A DNA stretch of 64,000 nt from Microlunatus panaciterrae (lineage in GTDB: Bacteria; Actinomycetota; Actinomycetes; Propionibacteriales; Propionibacteriaceae). A model generated the notes under the pieces. It saw only the letters and a program-made list of their open reading frames with translations. It was not told the DNA's origin and did no database searches. A program made the translations under genes and the position numbers. Positions 39,355-50,461 of the stretch are shown here, piece by piece; the stretch's first letter is position 1; each line of letters begins with the position of its first letter. The stretch is taken from the NCBI RefSeq assembly GCF_016907535.1, contig NZ_JAFBCF010000001.1, positions 248,001-312,000 of the forward strand, in the 5' to 3' direction.

Positions 39355-39532
39355 GCTCAAATCTCCCTACACAGTTGACGCGCACCGGATGGGTGCGCCA
39401 CATATCCGTTCGTCTCGGCAGTCGATGCGCGAAGCAGCCACTGGCGAAATGGTGCTGCAGACGCAGCCATCTTAGGGGCGACCGGGCGCCGACCCGAACC
39501 GCATTGTCCCCGCCCGGCCCGGGCCGGGAAGT

Positions 39533-40711
39533 TCAGTCGCCCAGCTGACGGATCACGAAGCCGGTCTTCAGCTTCGGGGTGAAGAAGGTCGACTTGGGCG
39601 GCATCAGCAGCCCCTCCCGAGCCGTCCGCTCGATCTCGTCGACGCTGACCGGCCGGATCAGCACCGCCGCCGTGGCCCGCCCGTCGCGCACCGCCGCCGT
39701 CACCTCGCCCAGGCCGTGCTGATAGCTGACGCTCGCCGGCACGTTGGCGAGCGTCTCCTCCAGCCAGACGCCGTCCAGCGACCGGACGCCGTCGAAGGCC
39801 CCCGCGCGAGGGGTCAGCCGCTCGGCCCGGTCCGGACCCACCAGCACCAGAAAACCCTCGGCCTGCATGGCCGCCAGCGTCGCCGGCGTCGGTTCGGGCA
39901 GCGGGGTGAGCTCGAAGCGCGTCGCCAGCGCCGCACGCAGGTCGGCGAGGCTGACGTCGTCATAGAGCCGGTGAATCGCCTCGACACTCAGCTGCTCGGC
40001 CACCAGCTCGCCGACGAAGGCCAGAGTCTGCTCGGCGGCGGTATCGGTACGGCCGGTGGCGGCCCGGACCTCGTCGCGGTAGCTCCGGCTGATCGCGTAC
40101 CGGTGGTGACCGTCCGCGATCAGCACGTCGTCGGCAGCCAGCTGGTCGCGGATGGCGGCAATCCGGTCCGGGTCGGACACCCGCTCGACGGCGTGCTCCA
40201 CGCCCTCGTCCATGACCCGGCCGACCTGCTCGGCGGGTTCGTCCAGCAACGCCGTCAGCCCGCTGGCCAGTGACAGTCCCCAGACCGGCGACAGGTTGGC
40301 ACGGGTCGCCCTGGTCAGGTCAAGCCGGTCGGTCGAGGCCTTCGGTGTGGTGCGTTCGTGCGGCAGCACGCCGCCGGATCCCGGGTCGGTCAGCTCGAGA
40401 CCACCGACCACGCCGGCCAGGTTCCGCCGCGCGCCGCCCGCGTCGGTGAAACGCATCCGGTAGATCGTGAACGTCTCGGTCGCATCCGGCACCAGTACAC
40501 CCCGGCGCTGCCAGTCAGCGAGGGTCTCGGCTGCGCGCCGGTAGCGATCCGGGCCACCGCGTGGCACGTCGACGCGGACGATGTTGGTCGGCGACCTGGC
40601 CTCCAGCGCATCGACGTCGGCGTCGGAGAGCACGTCGTACGGCGGGGCGATGACGGTGTCGAGGCTGCTGGTGGCGAAGCGCAGCGCGCGGAATGGTTCG
40701 AAGCGGGGCAC
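39533..40711 (-). CDS. DUF1015 family protein
   Basis: 392 residues from GTG 40711. DTVIAPPYDVLSD near the N-terminus, LIADGHHRYAISRSYRDE in the middle and LMPPKSTFFTPKLKTGFVIRQL at the end are the DUF1015 landmarks. The family is annotated as SpoOJ/ParB-like or kinase-like in places, but its function is not settled. HHR and the Lys-rich end suggest a phosphoryl or nucleotide site. It is divergent from the ACT-domain gene. Confidence 0.88.
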   Translation of the reverse strand: MPRFEPFRALRFATSSLDTVIAPPYDVLSDADVDALEARSPTNIVRVDVPRGGPDRYRRAAETLADWQRRGVLVPDATETFTIYRMRFTDAGGARRNLAGVVGGLELTDPGSGGVLPHERTTPKASTDRLDLTRATRANLSPVWGLSLASGLTALLDEPAEQVGRVMDEGVEHAVERVSDPDRIAAIRDQLAADDVLIADGHHRYAISRSYRDEVRAATGRTDTAAEQTLAFVGELVAEQLSVEAIHRLYDDVSLADLRAALATRFELTPLPEPTPATLAAMQAEGFLVLVGPDRAERLTPRAGAFDGVRSLDGVWLEETLANVPASVSYQHGLGEVTAAVRDGRATAAVLIRPVSVDEIERTAREGLLMPPKSTFFTPKLKTGFVIRQLGD

Positions 40712-40770
40712 GTTGCCCAGCGTTCCACGTCACGTACTGAAACACGCCGGTAACGCGCATAGGGAAAACT

Positions 40771-41409
40771 GTGGGTGTGTTCTTGATGCGTGTCTCCCTG
40801 CCCGACCGCCCCGGCTCCCTGGGTGCGGTGGCCGCAGCCCTGGGTACGGCGGGTGCGGATATCAGCTCGATCGAGATCGTCCAGAAGAGTGACGGCATCG
40901 CGGTCGACGACTTCATCCTCGCCCTGCCCCAAGGCCAGCTGCCCGAGTCGGTGGTGGTGGCCTGCCAGGGTCTGCCGAATGTCCGGGTGGAATGGATCTC
41001 CCGCTACCCCGGCGGGGCGAACCTGCAGTCGGACCTGGAGGCCCTGGAGCGGATGATGGCCGACCCGGCGCACGCCGCCGAGACCCTGGTCGCGCAGGCG
41101 CCGGTGGTGTTCCGGGCGCAGTGGGCGATCCTGGTCGAACGATGCGTCGGTTCGGCGCCCGGTGCGGTCACCTTCAGCACCCCGCACGCACCCGACCTGT
41201 CGCCGGAGTCGCTGTCCCACCTGCAGCCCTTCGACGACACGCACGTCACAGATCTGGAGCCTGGCTGGGCGCCCGGCTGGCAGGATTCGACAGTGGTGGT
41301 CGCCCCGCTGACGGACGACCGGGCGATCGCCATCGGTCGAATCGGCGGCCCAGCGTTCCTGGGATCCGAGGTCGCTCGGCTGCGGCTGCTGGCCACGCTC
41401 GCCCACTGA
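40771..41409 (+). CDS. ACT-domain amino-acid-binding protein
   Basis: 212 residues. The N-terminal 75 (LMRVSLPDRPGSLGAVAAALGTAGADISSIEIV, given in part) form an ACT domain with the DRPG..G ligand loop. The remaining 130 residues are a GAF-like alpha/beta domain without motifs I can name. From gene order it equals the ACT protein next to ligA and gatC in Mycobacterium. It probably senses an amino acid; the partner is unknown. GTG 40771 is used, though GTG 40777 is possible. Confidence 0.82.
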   Translation: MGVFLMRVSLPDRPGSLGAVAAALGTAGADISSIEIVQKSDGIAVDDFILALPQGQLPESVVVACQGLPNVRVEWISRYPGGANLQSDLEALERMMADPAHAAETLVAQAPVVFRAQWAILVERCVGSAPGAVTFSTPHAPDLSPESLSHLQPFDDTHVTDLEPGWAPGWQDSTVVVAPLTDDRAIAIGRIGGPAFLGSEVARLRLLATLAH

Positions 41410-41441
41410 CCTGCCGAGGCCGTCCGTCGCCGGGGTCGGTG

Positions 41442-41447
41442 TACGTT
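41442..41447 (+). promoter_or_regulatory. -10 hexamer TACGTT ahead of a mini-ORF
   Basis: TACGTT, seven bases, then GTG 41455. The spacing is the leaderless one used across this window. The GTG opens a five-codon ORF and not the main gene. Confidence 0.55.
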
Positions 41448-41454
41448 TCACCCT

Positions 41455-41472
41455 GTGAGTGAAGCCTCATGA
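41455..41472 (+). CDS. Five-codon leaderless mini-ORF (MSEAS) overlapping the next start
   Basis: GTG-AGT-GAA-GCC-TCA-TGA. Its TGA shares bases with ATG 41469 of the membrane-protein gene as ATGA. The main frame has a stop (41460-41462) just upstream of its ATG, so the main protein cannot start earlier. A ribosome starting on the leaderless GTG would terminate exactly on the next start, so reinitiation is the simplest reading. Confidence 0.45.
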   Translation: MSEAS

Positions 41473-41972
41473 CGCCGCATGAGCTCGCCGAGCTGGTCAC
41501 ATCCCTCGCCTTGGGGATCGTGTCGGCCATCGTGCCGGTGGTCAACGCCGAGACCTACGTGGTGGCTTCTCAGGTGTCTGCGCTGGCCGGTCCGGTGCCG
41601 GTCGCCGTCGGGGTCGGGATCGGCCAGAGCTTCGGCAAGCTCCTCCTGTTTCTCGGCGTACGTCGTGGGCGCGACTTTCCCTTCGTGCAGCGGCATCGTG
41701 GCAAGATCAGCAGCGCCGAGACCGGGCCGATGAGGCAGCGTCTCCGAGCCTTCGTCCGCACACTGTTGAACCTGGTCGGCACCAAGCGCTGGGGACTACC
41801 TATCACCTTCGTGGCCGCCGTGCTGGGGGTGCCGCCGCTGTACGCCGTGGCTCTGCTCGCCGGGGCGACCCGGATGCGGATCGGCTGGTTCTATCTGGCG
41901 GTGGTCGTCGGCCGGGTGCTCAGGTTCGTGGCGGTGGCCACCGGTGCCGGGTCCCTGACCTTCTGGGACTGA
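41469..41972 (+). CDS. Small DedA/VTT-like membrane protein
   Basis: 167 residues with hydrophobic spans at about 8-28, 37-62 and 108-155. VPVVNAETYVVAS, GIGQSFGKLLLFLGV and the Gly-rich C-terminal half resemble a half-size VTT (SNARE-associated/DedA) fold, whose members move lipid carriers or small molecules. The assignment is by pattern and weak. Translation is probably coupled to the mini-ORF at 41455. Confidence 0.6.
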   Translation: MTPHELAELVTSLALGIVSAIVPVVNAETYVVASQVSALAGPVPVAVGVGIGQSFGKLLLFLGVRRGRDFPFVQRHRGKISSAETGPMRQRLRAFVRTLLNLVGTKRWGLPITFVAAVLGVPPLYAVALLAGATRMRIGWFYLAVVVGRVLRFVAVATGAGSLTFWD

Positions 41973-41998
41973 CGGGCCTGCTGGGGCTGACGGGCCCG
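41963..41998. repeat. 18-bp tandem duplication across a stop codon
   Basis: Units 41963-41980 and 41981-41998 (CTGGGACTGACGGGCCTG type) differ at two positions. The first contains the TGA of the membrane-protein gene, so the second carries a spare copy of the gene end. Confidence 0.7.
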
Positions 41999-42002
41999 CC
42001 GC

Positions 42003-42236
42003 CTACTTGTCGTCGCCGATCCCGAATCCGATGTTGCCGGTCATCAGGTAGTACACGTACCAGCCCAGCAGGAAGAGCGCCAGCATCGCCGCGAACAGGG
42101 CCAGGCTGGCCCAGATGCGCATCCGTTTCTTCGCCTTGGTGCTGGGCACCTTCTGCGGACCCCACTCGCCGAGCGCAGGCTGCACCCGAGGCGGTGTCAC
42201 CCCGTTGAGGTTCAGGTTGCTGAAGATCTTGGCCAC
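42003..42236 (-). CDS. Small single-span membrane protein
   Basis: 77 residues from GTG. The first 40 are hydrophilic with a KAKKRMR stop-transfer patch, then one hydrophobic span (about 43-65) and a short GDDK end. The family is unknown to me. A -10 hexamer six bases upstream makes it leaderless. It shares the 54-bp divergent promoter region with the epimerase gene. Confidence 0.65.
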   Translation of the reverse strand: MAKIFSNLNLNGVTPPRVQPALGEWGPQKVPSTKAKKRMRIWASLALFAAMLALFLLGWYVYYLMTGNIGFGIGDDK

Positions 42237-42242
42237 CCCACC

Positions 42243-42248
42243 ACCCTA
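42243..42248 (-). promoter_or_regulatory. -10 hexamer TAGGGT for the small membrane protein
   Basis: On the minus strand TAGGGT, six bases, then GTG 42236. Confidence 0.5.
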
Positions 42249-42277
42249 GCCGTGAGGAGGCCGGCGACCCGCCCGGC

Positions 42278-42283
42278 TAGAGT
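42278..42283 (+). promoter_or_regulatory. -10 hexamer TAGAGT, leaderless start of the epimerase
   Basis: TAGAGT, seven bases, ATG 42291. It rules out the longer in-frame start at 42252. Confidence 0.6.
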
Positions 42284-42290
42284 TCGGCGT

Positions 42291-43136
42291 ATGCCTTCTT
42301 CGATCAAGCACGTCGTCGTCACCGGAGCCGCAGGCAAGGCCGGCCGCGCCGCCGTCGCCGAACTGCTGGCCCATGGTTATCAGGTGACCGGCGCGGACAC
42401 CGCCCCGGCCCCGGCGGACCTCGGAACGGCTTTCCTGCGAGCGGATCTGACCGACTACGGCCAGACGGTCGACGTGCTGGCCGGCGCGGATGCGGTGGTG
42501 CACCTGGCGAACATCCCGGCTCCTGGCATCTACCCACCGGCGCACACCTTCACCGCGAACACCGCGATGAACGCCCACGTGTTTCTGGCGGCGGCGCAGT
42601 TGAAGCTGCAGCGGGTCGTCTGGGCCTCCAGCGAGACCACGCTGGGGCTGTCCTTCACGCCGGAGACCCCGCCGCGCTATGCGCCGGTGGACGAGGCTCA
42701 CTACCCGTACCCGGAGTCCACCTATGCGCTGTCCAAGGTGGTTGCCGAGACGATGGCCGAACAGATATCGCGCTGGTCCGGCATCCCGTTCGCGGGGCTG
42801 CGGTTCTCCAACATCCTCAACGACGACGACTACACCCGCGTCCCGAGCTATCAGGACGACCCACGGGCCAGGATGTGGAACCTGTGGGGTTACATCGACG
42901 TCCGCGACGCCGCCGCCTCCTGCCGCAACGCCCTCGAGGCCGAGCTGACCGGGTCGGAGAACTTCATCATCGCCAACGACGACTCGATCATGGAACGACC
43001 CTCGCTGGAGCTGCTGCGGGAAGTGTTCGGCGATGTGGAGGTGCGCGGTGAGGTGGGCGAGCACGACACGTTGCTGTCCAACGCGAAGGCCCGCAGGATG
43101 CTCGGCTTCGCCCCTCAGCATGGCTGGCGTCGCTGA
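42291..43136 (+). CDS. NAD-dependent epimerase/dehydratase (extended SDR)
   Basis: 281 residues. VVVTGAAGKAGRAAVAEL (8-25) is the dinucleotide loop. YALSK (about 143-147) gives the Tyr-Lys pair, with an upstream SSETTLG supplying Ser/Thr. The C-terminal half (RFSNILNDDDY, WGYIDVRDAA) is typical of UDP-sugar epimerases and uronate dehydrogenase-like proteins. The substrate cannot be read from the sequence. It is convergent with ligA. Confidence 0.85.
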   Translation: MPSSIKHVVVTGAAGKAGRAAVAELLAHGYQVTGADTAPAPADLGTAFLRADLTDYGQTVDVLAGADAVVHLANIPAPGIYPPAHTFTANTAMNAHVFLAAAQLKLQRVVWASSETTLGLSFTPETPPRYAPVDEAHYPYPESTYALSKVVAETMAEQISRWSGIPFAGLRFSNILNDDDYTRVPSYQDDPRARMWNLWGYIDVRDAAASCRNALEAELTGSENFIIANDDSIMERPSLELLREVFGDVEVRGEVGEHDTLLSNAKARRMLGFAPQHGWRR

Positions 43137-43175
43137 GCGCAGGTTCAGCAGCCGGGAGCTACCAGGGGTCACCGG

Positions 43176-46054
<2,879 letters not shown>

Positions 46055-46100
46055 CTCTCTGCCGATCGGGCCGTCTGCTGGGCTGGGGCGCGTCGGGTGC

Positions 46101-46670
46101 TCAGTTCTCCTTGTCCCAGATCAGCCAGTCGTCACGCTCCGCGGCGTACTCCACGTCTCCCAACTCGGCCCCCTCGAAGGCATCTGGCCAGTCGGACTGA
46201 AACGTCCGGACATGGTGCATGCCGCATTTCTCCATCACGCGTCGTGCCCCCTTGTTGACGAACAGCATCTCCGCGACGACCCGTTCAACGCCCAGCTCGG
46301 TGAACGCCTTGCGGATCAGGGCTCGGCACCCCTCGGTCGCGAAGCCCTTGCGCCATTCCGATCGGCGTAGTCGGTAACCGATCTCGGGGGCCCCGTCGGT
46401 CGTGTAGCCGGGGGGTCGCAGATGGAACCATCCGATGAACAGGCCGGTCGACTTCTCGATGGCGGCCCAGTAGCCGAAGCCGTCGGGGCGGTTGTAGTAG
46501 CTGAGCAGGCTGGGCAGGACCTCGTCGGCGATCTCCTGCCGTGAGGTGGCTCGACCGCCGTTGATGTAGCGCATCACATCGGGGTCCTTATCCAGCGACG
46601 CCAGGTGGTCCACATCGGCCGCGGTGAATCTGCGCAAGATCAACCGCTCGGTCTCGAGAAAGATCTGCAC
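46101..46670 (-). CDS. GNAT acetyltransferase, RimJ/RimL-like (copy 2)
   Basis: 189 residues from GTG 46670, chosen because VQIFLETERLILRRF aligns with VEIFLQTERLLLRRF of copy 1. FIGWFHLRPP, WRKGFATEGCRALIRKAF and GARRVMEKCGM match copy 1 almost step by step, so the two arose by tandem duplication. It lacks the acidic tail of copy 1. The gap to copy 1 is 46 bases. Confidence 0.83.
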   Translation of the reverse strand: MQIFLETERLILRRFTAADVDHLASLDKDPDVMRYINGGRATSRQEIADEVLPSLLSYYNRPDGFGYWAAIEKSTGLFIGWFHLRPPGYTTDGAPEIGYRLRRSEWRKGFATEGCRALIRKAFTELGVERVVAEMLFVNKGARRVMEKCGMHHVRTFQSDWPDAFEGAELGDVEYAAERDDWLIWDKEN

Positions 46671-46733
46671 ATCTCCATCGTGCCTCCGTATGGACGCCAG
46701 CGGCGCGCGAAGCGCAGACAATGTCAAATCTTT

Positions 46734-46746
46734 ACGAGTTACTCGT
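46734..46746. promoter_or_regulatory. Palindrome ACGAGT-T-ACTCGT upstream of the GNAT pair
   Basis: A 13-bp odd palindrome in the short gap between the DUF222-HNH stop and the GNAT copy 2 start. It could be an operator. Its half site resembles that of the etfB palindrome at 53527. Confidence 0.35.
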
Positions 46747-46761
46747 GGCGCAGGGCGGTGT

Positions 46762-48111
46762 TCATTTCTTCTTCACGAGTCGGTGATTGGTGATCGGGGT
46801 CCGCTGAGGATCGACGTGTGGAGGTGGGATCCATTCGGGGAGTTGGTGGGGTCCCATCCGGCAGGTCCAGCCGTGGGCCGCGAACTCGCGGTGGTGATAG
46901 CCGCAGAGGAGGGTCATGTTGTGCAGCGCCGTGGCGCCGCCCTGGGCCCAGTCGAGAATGTGGTGGCGCTCGCACCAGGGCGCCGGGTGCTCGCAGCCGG
47001 GAAACGTGCAGCCACCGTCGCGGGCATAGAGCGCGTGGGTGAGCGTGCGGTTGGCGATCCGGCGGGAGCGACCGAGGTCGAGGACGGCTCCGTGTGACGA
47101 GAGGAAGGCGGGGATCAGGTCGGCCTCGCTGGCCAGGGTGAGCAGCTCGGCTGCGCTGAGGCGGACCCCGTCGGCGGTGGTGGCGTGTCCGGTCCGGTTC
47201 AGCAGGTCATCGATGGTGATGGTGGCGATGATCGTGGCGGGGGTGCCGCCACTGTCGGGCAGGTCACCGGAGCGGAGCAGCCGATCGCCGGCGTCGGCCA
47301 GGGCGTCGTGCCAGCGTTGGGCACTGCTACGCCGGTCGGGACCCTCCGGGCCTTCTGGTCTCGGTGCGGCCAGAGGCGACAACACAGCCCACATGGTCGC
47401 GCCGGCGCCGGCCGTCAGCAGGCCGCTGAGCCGATACGAGCCATCGCGGGTCGGGTGCAACGCGAGGCACCGCCGCTCGCGGATCAGGTCGTCGCGTGGT
47501 GGGGTGGCGTCTGGGATGAGCAGGTCGGTCACCTGTTCGGTCACGGTCCGCAGCTCTGCCGGGCCGAATACCCGCGCATCCGCCACCAGCGCGGTCTCGA
47601 CCTCCGCGACCTGATCCGGGTCGAGCCCGGCCCACTCCAGATCTGACAGACACTCGGCGAGCACCCGCACCTGCGCCGCGCTCACCGCCCCGTCACGCTG
47701 TGCCGCCGCCACCGCGGGTCGCCGTGACACCAGCGGCGCTCCGTTCAGATCGGTCCGGCGCCGCAACAGTTCGGCCGCTTCCACCCGGGCACGCGCCTCA
47801 CCGGCAGGGATCCGCAGCACCCGCATCAGCAGGCCCTTGGTGTGACGCAGCATCAACCGCAACCCCAACTCGCGGACCTGGACCTCGTCGACCATTGCAT
47901 GATCCAGCAGGGCCAACCGGTTCCGATGCGCCTCCACCCGCCGCAGCACCTCCAGCAGAGCGTCGTCGGACTCGCGCTGCAAGCCGCCGGACTCGAACGC
48001 CGCCACCACCCGCCCCAGCGCAGCATCCAGCTCGTCCAGCAGAGCCGCCACACCACCGTGCTCGGCAGCGACCGCGGTGGGCACTGGATCGAGGGTGGTT
48101 GTCATGGTCAC
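46762..48111 (-). CDS. DUF222-HNH endonuclease (13E12 repeat family)
   Basis: 449 residues. A long helical DUF222 part (about 15-340) is followed by a C-terminal HNH: CTFPGCEHPAPWCERHH, then LHNMTLLCGYHHREF. The ERHH and GYHH His residues and two CxxC-like Cys pairs form the metal site. These proteins are multicopy in actinobacteria (13E12 family in M. tuberculosis). The start GTG 48111 is six bases behind a -10 hexamer, and a perfect SOS box sits just upstream. DNA-damage induction is therefore expected. The target is unknown. Confidence 0.9.
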   Translation of the reverse strand: MTMTTTLDPVPTAVAAEHGGVAALLDELDAALGRVVAAFESGGLQRESDDALLEVLRRVEAHRNRLALLDHAMVDEVQVRELGLRLMLRHTKGLLMRVLRIPAGEARARVEAAELLRRRTDLNGAPLVSRRPAVAAAQRDGAVSAAQVRVLAECLSDLEWAGLDPDQVAEVETALVADARVFGPAELRTVTEQVTDLLIPDATPPRDDLIRERRCLALHPTRDGSYRLSGLLTAGAGATMWAVLSPLAAPRPEGPEGPDRRSSAQRWHDALADAGDRLLRSGDLPDSGGTPATIIATITIDDLLNRTGHATTADGVRLSAAELLTLASEADLIPAFLSSHGAVLDLGRSRRIANRTLTHALYARDGGCTFPGCEHPAPWCERHHILDWAQGGATALHNMTLLCGYHHREFAAHGWTCRMGPHQLPEWIPPPHVDPQRTPITNHRLVKKK

Positions 48112-48117
48112 CAATGC

Positions 48118-48123
48118 ATCTTA
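48118..48123 (-). promoter_or_regulatory. -10 hexamer TAAGAT of the DUF222-HNH gene
   Basis: On the minus strand TAAGAT, six bases, GTG 48111. It lies two bases from the SOS box, so LexA binding would block RNA polymerase. Confidence 0.6.
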
Positions 48124-48124
48124 A

Positions 48125-48140
48125 TCGAACGCGTGTTCGA
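48125..48140. promoter_or_regulatory. LexA/SOS box TCGAACGCGTGTTCGA
   Basis: A perfect match to the mycobacterial SOS consensus TCGAAC-N4-GTTCGA, placed between the -35 and -10 positions of the DUF222-HNH promoter. Confidence 0.85.
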
Positions 48141-48327
48141 ATACAAGCCCTTCCGCCCGCAATTCCCTGGCTGGCCCTTCGCGTCCATTGCCCCCCGAGC
48201 CTCGTCCGCCGGGTCGGGTTCGGTAGCGAAACAGTGTCCAACCCGAACGGCGGTACCTCGAGCAGCGTCGACAGGCTTTCGTACGCGCTGCCCCGTCGCC
48301 AGCAGAGGACCATGGGCCCCGTCCCAG

Positions 48328-49335
48328 CTAGGCGGCGAGCTGGTCGCTGACGATGTCCGCCGCCGTACGGAGCGTCCGCAGCGCCCGCAGCGCCGCCGGT
48401 TGGTCCAGCCCGGCGAGTCCGCACGCAGGGGTGAGCACCATCCGACTGGAGACCTCCGGCGCCAGACCGAGTCGACGGATCGGGGCCAGCACGCTGGCCG
48501 CAACCTGGTCGGCGTTCAGCTGCCCGCGGGTGGAAAGCGCTCCAGCCCCCAGCCACAGTCCGCCCTCCATCGCAGCCCCGAGCTGATCCCAGGTGCTGCT
48601 GTCGGCAAGCTCGAGGTCAAGCCCGACTCCGACGACGCCGGACTGGTGCAGCAGTTCGACCGGCACCCCGCGGGCGCAGCAGTGAACCGTCAACGCTGCG
48701 TCGACGCCGACGCGCTCCAACCCTGTCACGAACGCGGCGAAGCTGTCACCGACCTCGGGCCGATCGACGCGGCGATGCCGGGAGAACCCGCTGGCGGTGG
48801 CGATGTCTCCCGCCAGCACCGACGGCAGCAGTGGCTCGTCCAGTTGCAGCACGGGTTGCGTCCCGGGCAGCCGGCGCTGCATCTCCGCCAGCAGTGTGAC
48901 GATCCCCTCCGCCAGCGACTCGCCGAGCTCCCGGCGGGCGCCGTGGTCGGCCAGCACCCGATCCCCCTGCGGCCGTTCCATCATCGCGGCCAGCGTCCAC
49001 GGCCCGGCGAATGAATACTTCAGCAGTCCCTGGTAGCCCTGGGCCTGCTCCTCCAGCTCGTCCAGGTCGTTCCGCAGCAGGGCCTTGGCCCGGAGGTGGT
49101 CACCGCTGGAGGCGCCGGTGAGCCGCCAGCCTGCGGGCTGCAGGTCCACGGCCAATCCCGACAGCGCCGCGGCGCCGCGGCCGACCAGCTGAGCGCCGAC
49201 CCCGCGCGCCGGCAGCTCGGGCAGGTAAGGCAGCCGAGGACACTCGGCGAAGGCGATCTTCACCGCGTCGGCCATCTCCTCCCCCGGCCAGGAGCCGATC
49301 CCGGTCACCCGGATGCCGGTCCACTCCTCGCTCAC
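48328..49335 (-). CDS. MetE-like (cobalamin-independent methionine synthase C-terminal fold) protein
   Basis: 335 residues from GTG 49335, which overlaps the mnmA stop. GIGSWPG at the start, [10 protein letters not shown] (a zinc-site-like region), VHCCARGVP and [10 protein letters not shown] match the UROD/MetE-C barrel with candidate zinc Cys and His residues (HCC and ACG). It is half the length of MetE and lacks the N-terminal folate half, so it may use another methyl donor. Mycobacterium has the equivalent gene near ligA. Its function is unproven. Confidence 0.8.
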   Translation of the reverse strand: MSEEWTGIRVTGIGSWPGEEMADAVKIAFAECPRLPYLPELPARGVGAQLVGRGAAALSGLAVDLQPAGWRLTGASSGDHLRAKALLRNDLDELEEQAQGYQGLLKYSFAGPWTLAAMMERPQGDRVLADHGARRELGESLAEGIVTLLAEMQRRLPGTQPVLQLDEPLLPSVLAGDIATASGFSRHRRVDRPEVGDSFAAFVTGLERVGVDAALTVHCCARGVPVELLHQSGVVGVGLDLELADSSTWDQLGAAMEGGLWLGAGALSTRGQLNADQVAASVLAPIRRLGLAPEVSSRMVLTPACGLAGLDQPAALRALRTLRTAADIVSDQLAA

Positions 49336-50405
49336 GGCCGGGCTGCCGCAATGGTGGCACTGCCGACGACCCGGTCCCCGTCATAGAGGACCACCGCCTG
49401 CCCAGGGGCGATGCCAGCGGTCGGCTCGGCCAGCGTCACCTGTAGCTCATCGGGACGGATCCGGACATCCGCGGCCAGGCTGGAACCGTGCGCACGCACC
49501 TGGACCTGACCCGACCAGTCGCCGGTCAGCGGCTGCTGGGTCCAGCTGGGCCGGATCCCGCTGATCCGGCTGACCAGCAGCGCCTCGTGCGGTCCGACAG
49601 TGACCGTGTTGGTGACCGGCGAGATGTCCAGCACATAACGTGGCTTGCCGTCATCGGCTGGAACCCCGAGCCGCAGTCCTCGACGCTGACCGATCGTGAA
49701 CTGGTGACTCCCGTTGTGCTGGCCCACCAGGGCACCGCTGGTGTCGACGATGTCACCCGGCCTCGCACCGAGGTGCCGATCGAGGAAACCGGCGGTGTCA
49801 CCGTCGGCGATGAAGCAGATGTCATGGCTGTCCGGCTTGTCGGCGACGGACAGCCCGCGCCGTTCAGCCTCGGCCCTGACCTGACTCTTCAGCGAGCCGC
49901 CGAGGGGAAAGTAGGAGCGAGCCAGCTGATCCTGGTTGAGCACCGCCAGCACGTAAGACTGGTCCTTGTCCGGGTCGGTGGAACGATGCATCGCCACCCC
50001 CGCATCGGTTCGCACCAGACGGGCGTAGTGCCCGGTGCAGACGGCATCGAAGCCGAGAGCCACGCCCCGGTCGAGCACAGCGGCGAACTTGATCTTCTCG
50101 TTGCAGCGCAGGCAGGGGTTGGGTGTACGGCCGGCGGCGTACTCGGCGACGAAGTCGTCCACCACATCCTCGGCGAACCGGTCCGAGAGGTCCCAGACAT
50201 AGAACGGGATGCCGAGGACGTCGGCGGCCCGGCGAGCGTCGTGCGCGTCCTCCTTGGAGCAGCAGCCACGGGCGCCGCTGCGGAACGACTGCGGGTTCTT
50301 CGACAACGCCAGGTGCACGCCCGTCACCTCATGGCCGGCCTCCACGGCACGGGCCGCCGCGACGGCCGAGTCGACCCCGCCGGACATGGCGGCAAGAACC
50401 TTCAT
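49332..50405 (-). CDS. mnmA: tRNA 2-thiouridine synthase MnmA
   Basis: 357 residues. The PP-loop SGGVDSA is at 8-14. The catalytic Cys pair lies in [11 protein letters not shown] and DICFIADGD, and GHYARL and DKDQSYVLA are tRNA and ATP contacts. It adds sulfur to U34 of Lys, Glu and Gln tRNAs, with sulfur from the desulfurase encoded just upstream. ATG 50405 is used; GTG 50408 is possible. Confidence 0.96.
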   Translation of the reverse strand: MKVLAAMSGGVDSAVAAARAVEAGHEVTGVHLALSKNPQSFRSGARGCCSKEDAHDARRAADVLGIPFYVWDLSDRFAEDVVDDFVAEYAAGRTPNPCLRCNEKIKFAAVLDRGVALGFDAVCTGHYARLVRTDAGVAMHRSTDPDKDQSYVLAVLNQDQLARSYFPLGGSLKSQVRAEAERRGLSVADKPDSHDICFIADGDTAGFLDRHLGARPGDIVDTSGALVGQHNGSHQFTIGQRRGLRLGVPADDGKPRYVLDISPVTNTVTVGPHEALLVSRISGIRPSWTQQPLTGDWSGQVQVRAHGSSLAADVRIRPDELQVTLAEPTAGIAPGQAVVLYDGDRVVGSATIAAARP

Positions 50406-50461
50406 CACAACCTCTTCCTGGCGTGCCTGCTTGAGGACGCGAAACTGGCAACCGAGAAAGA

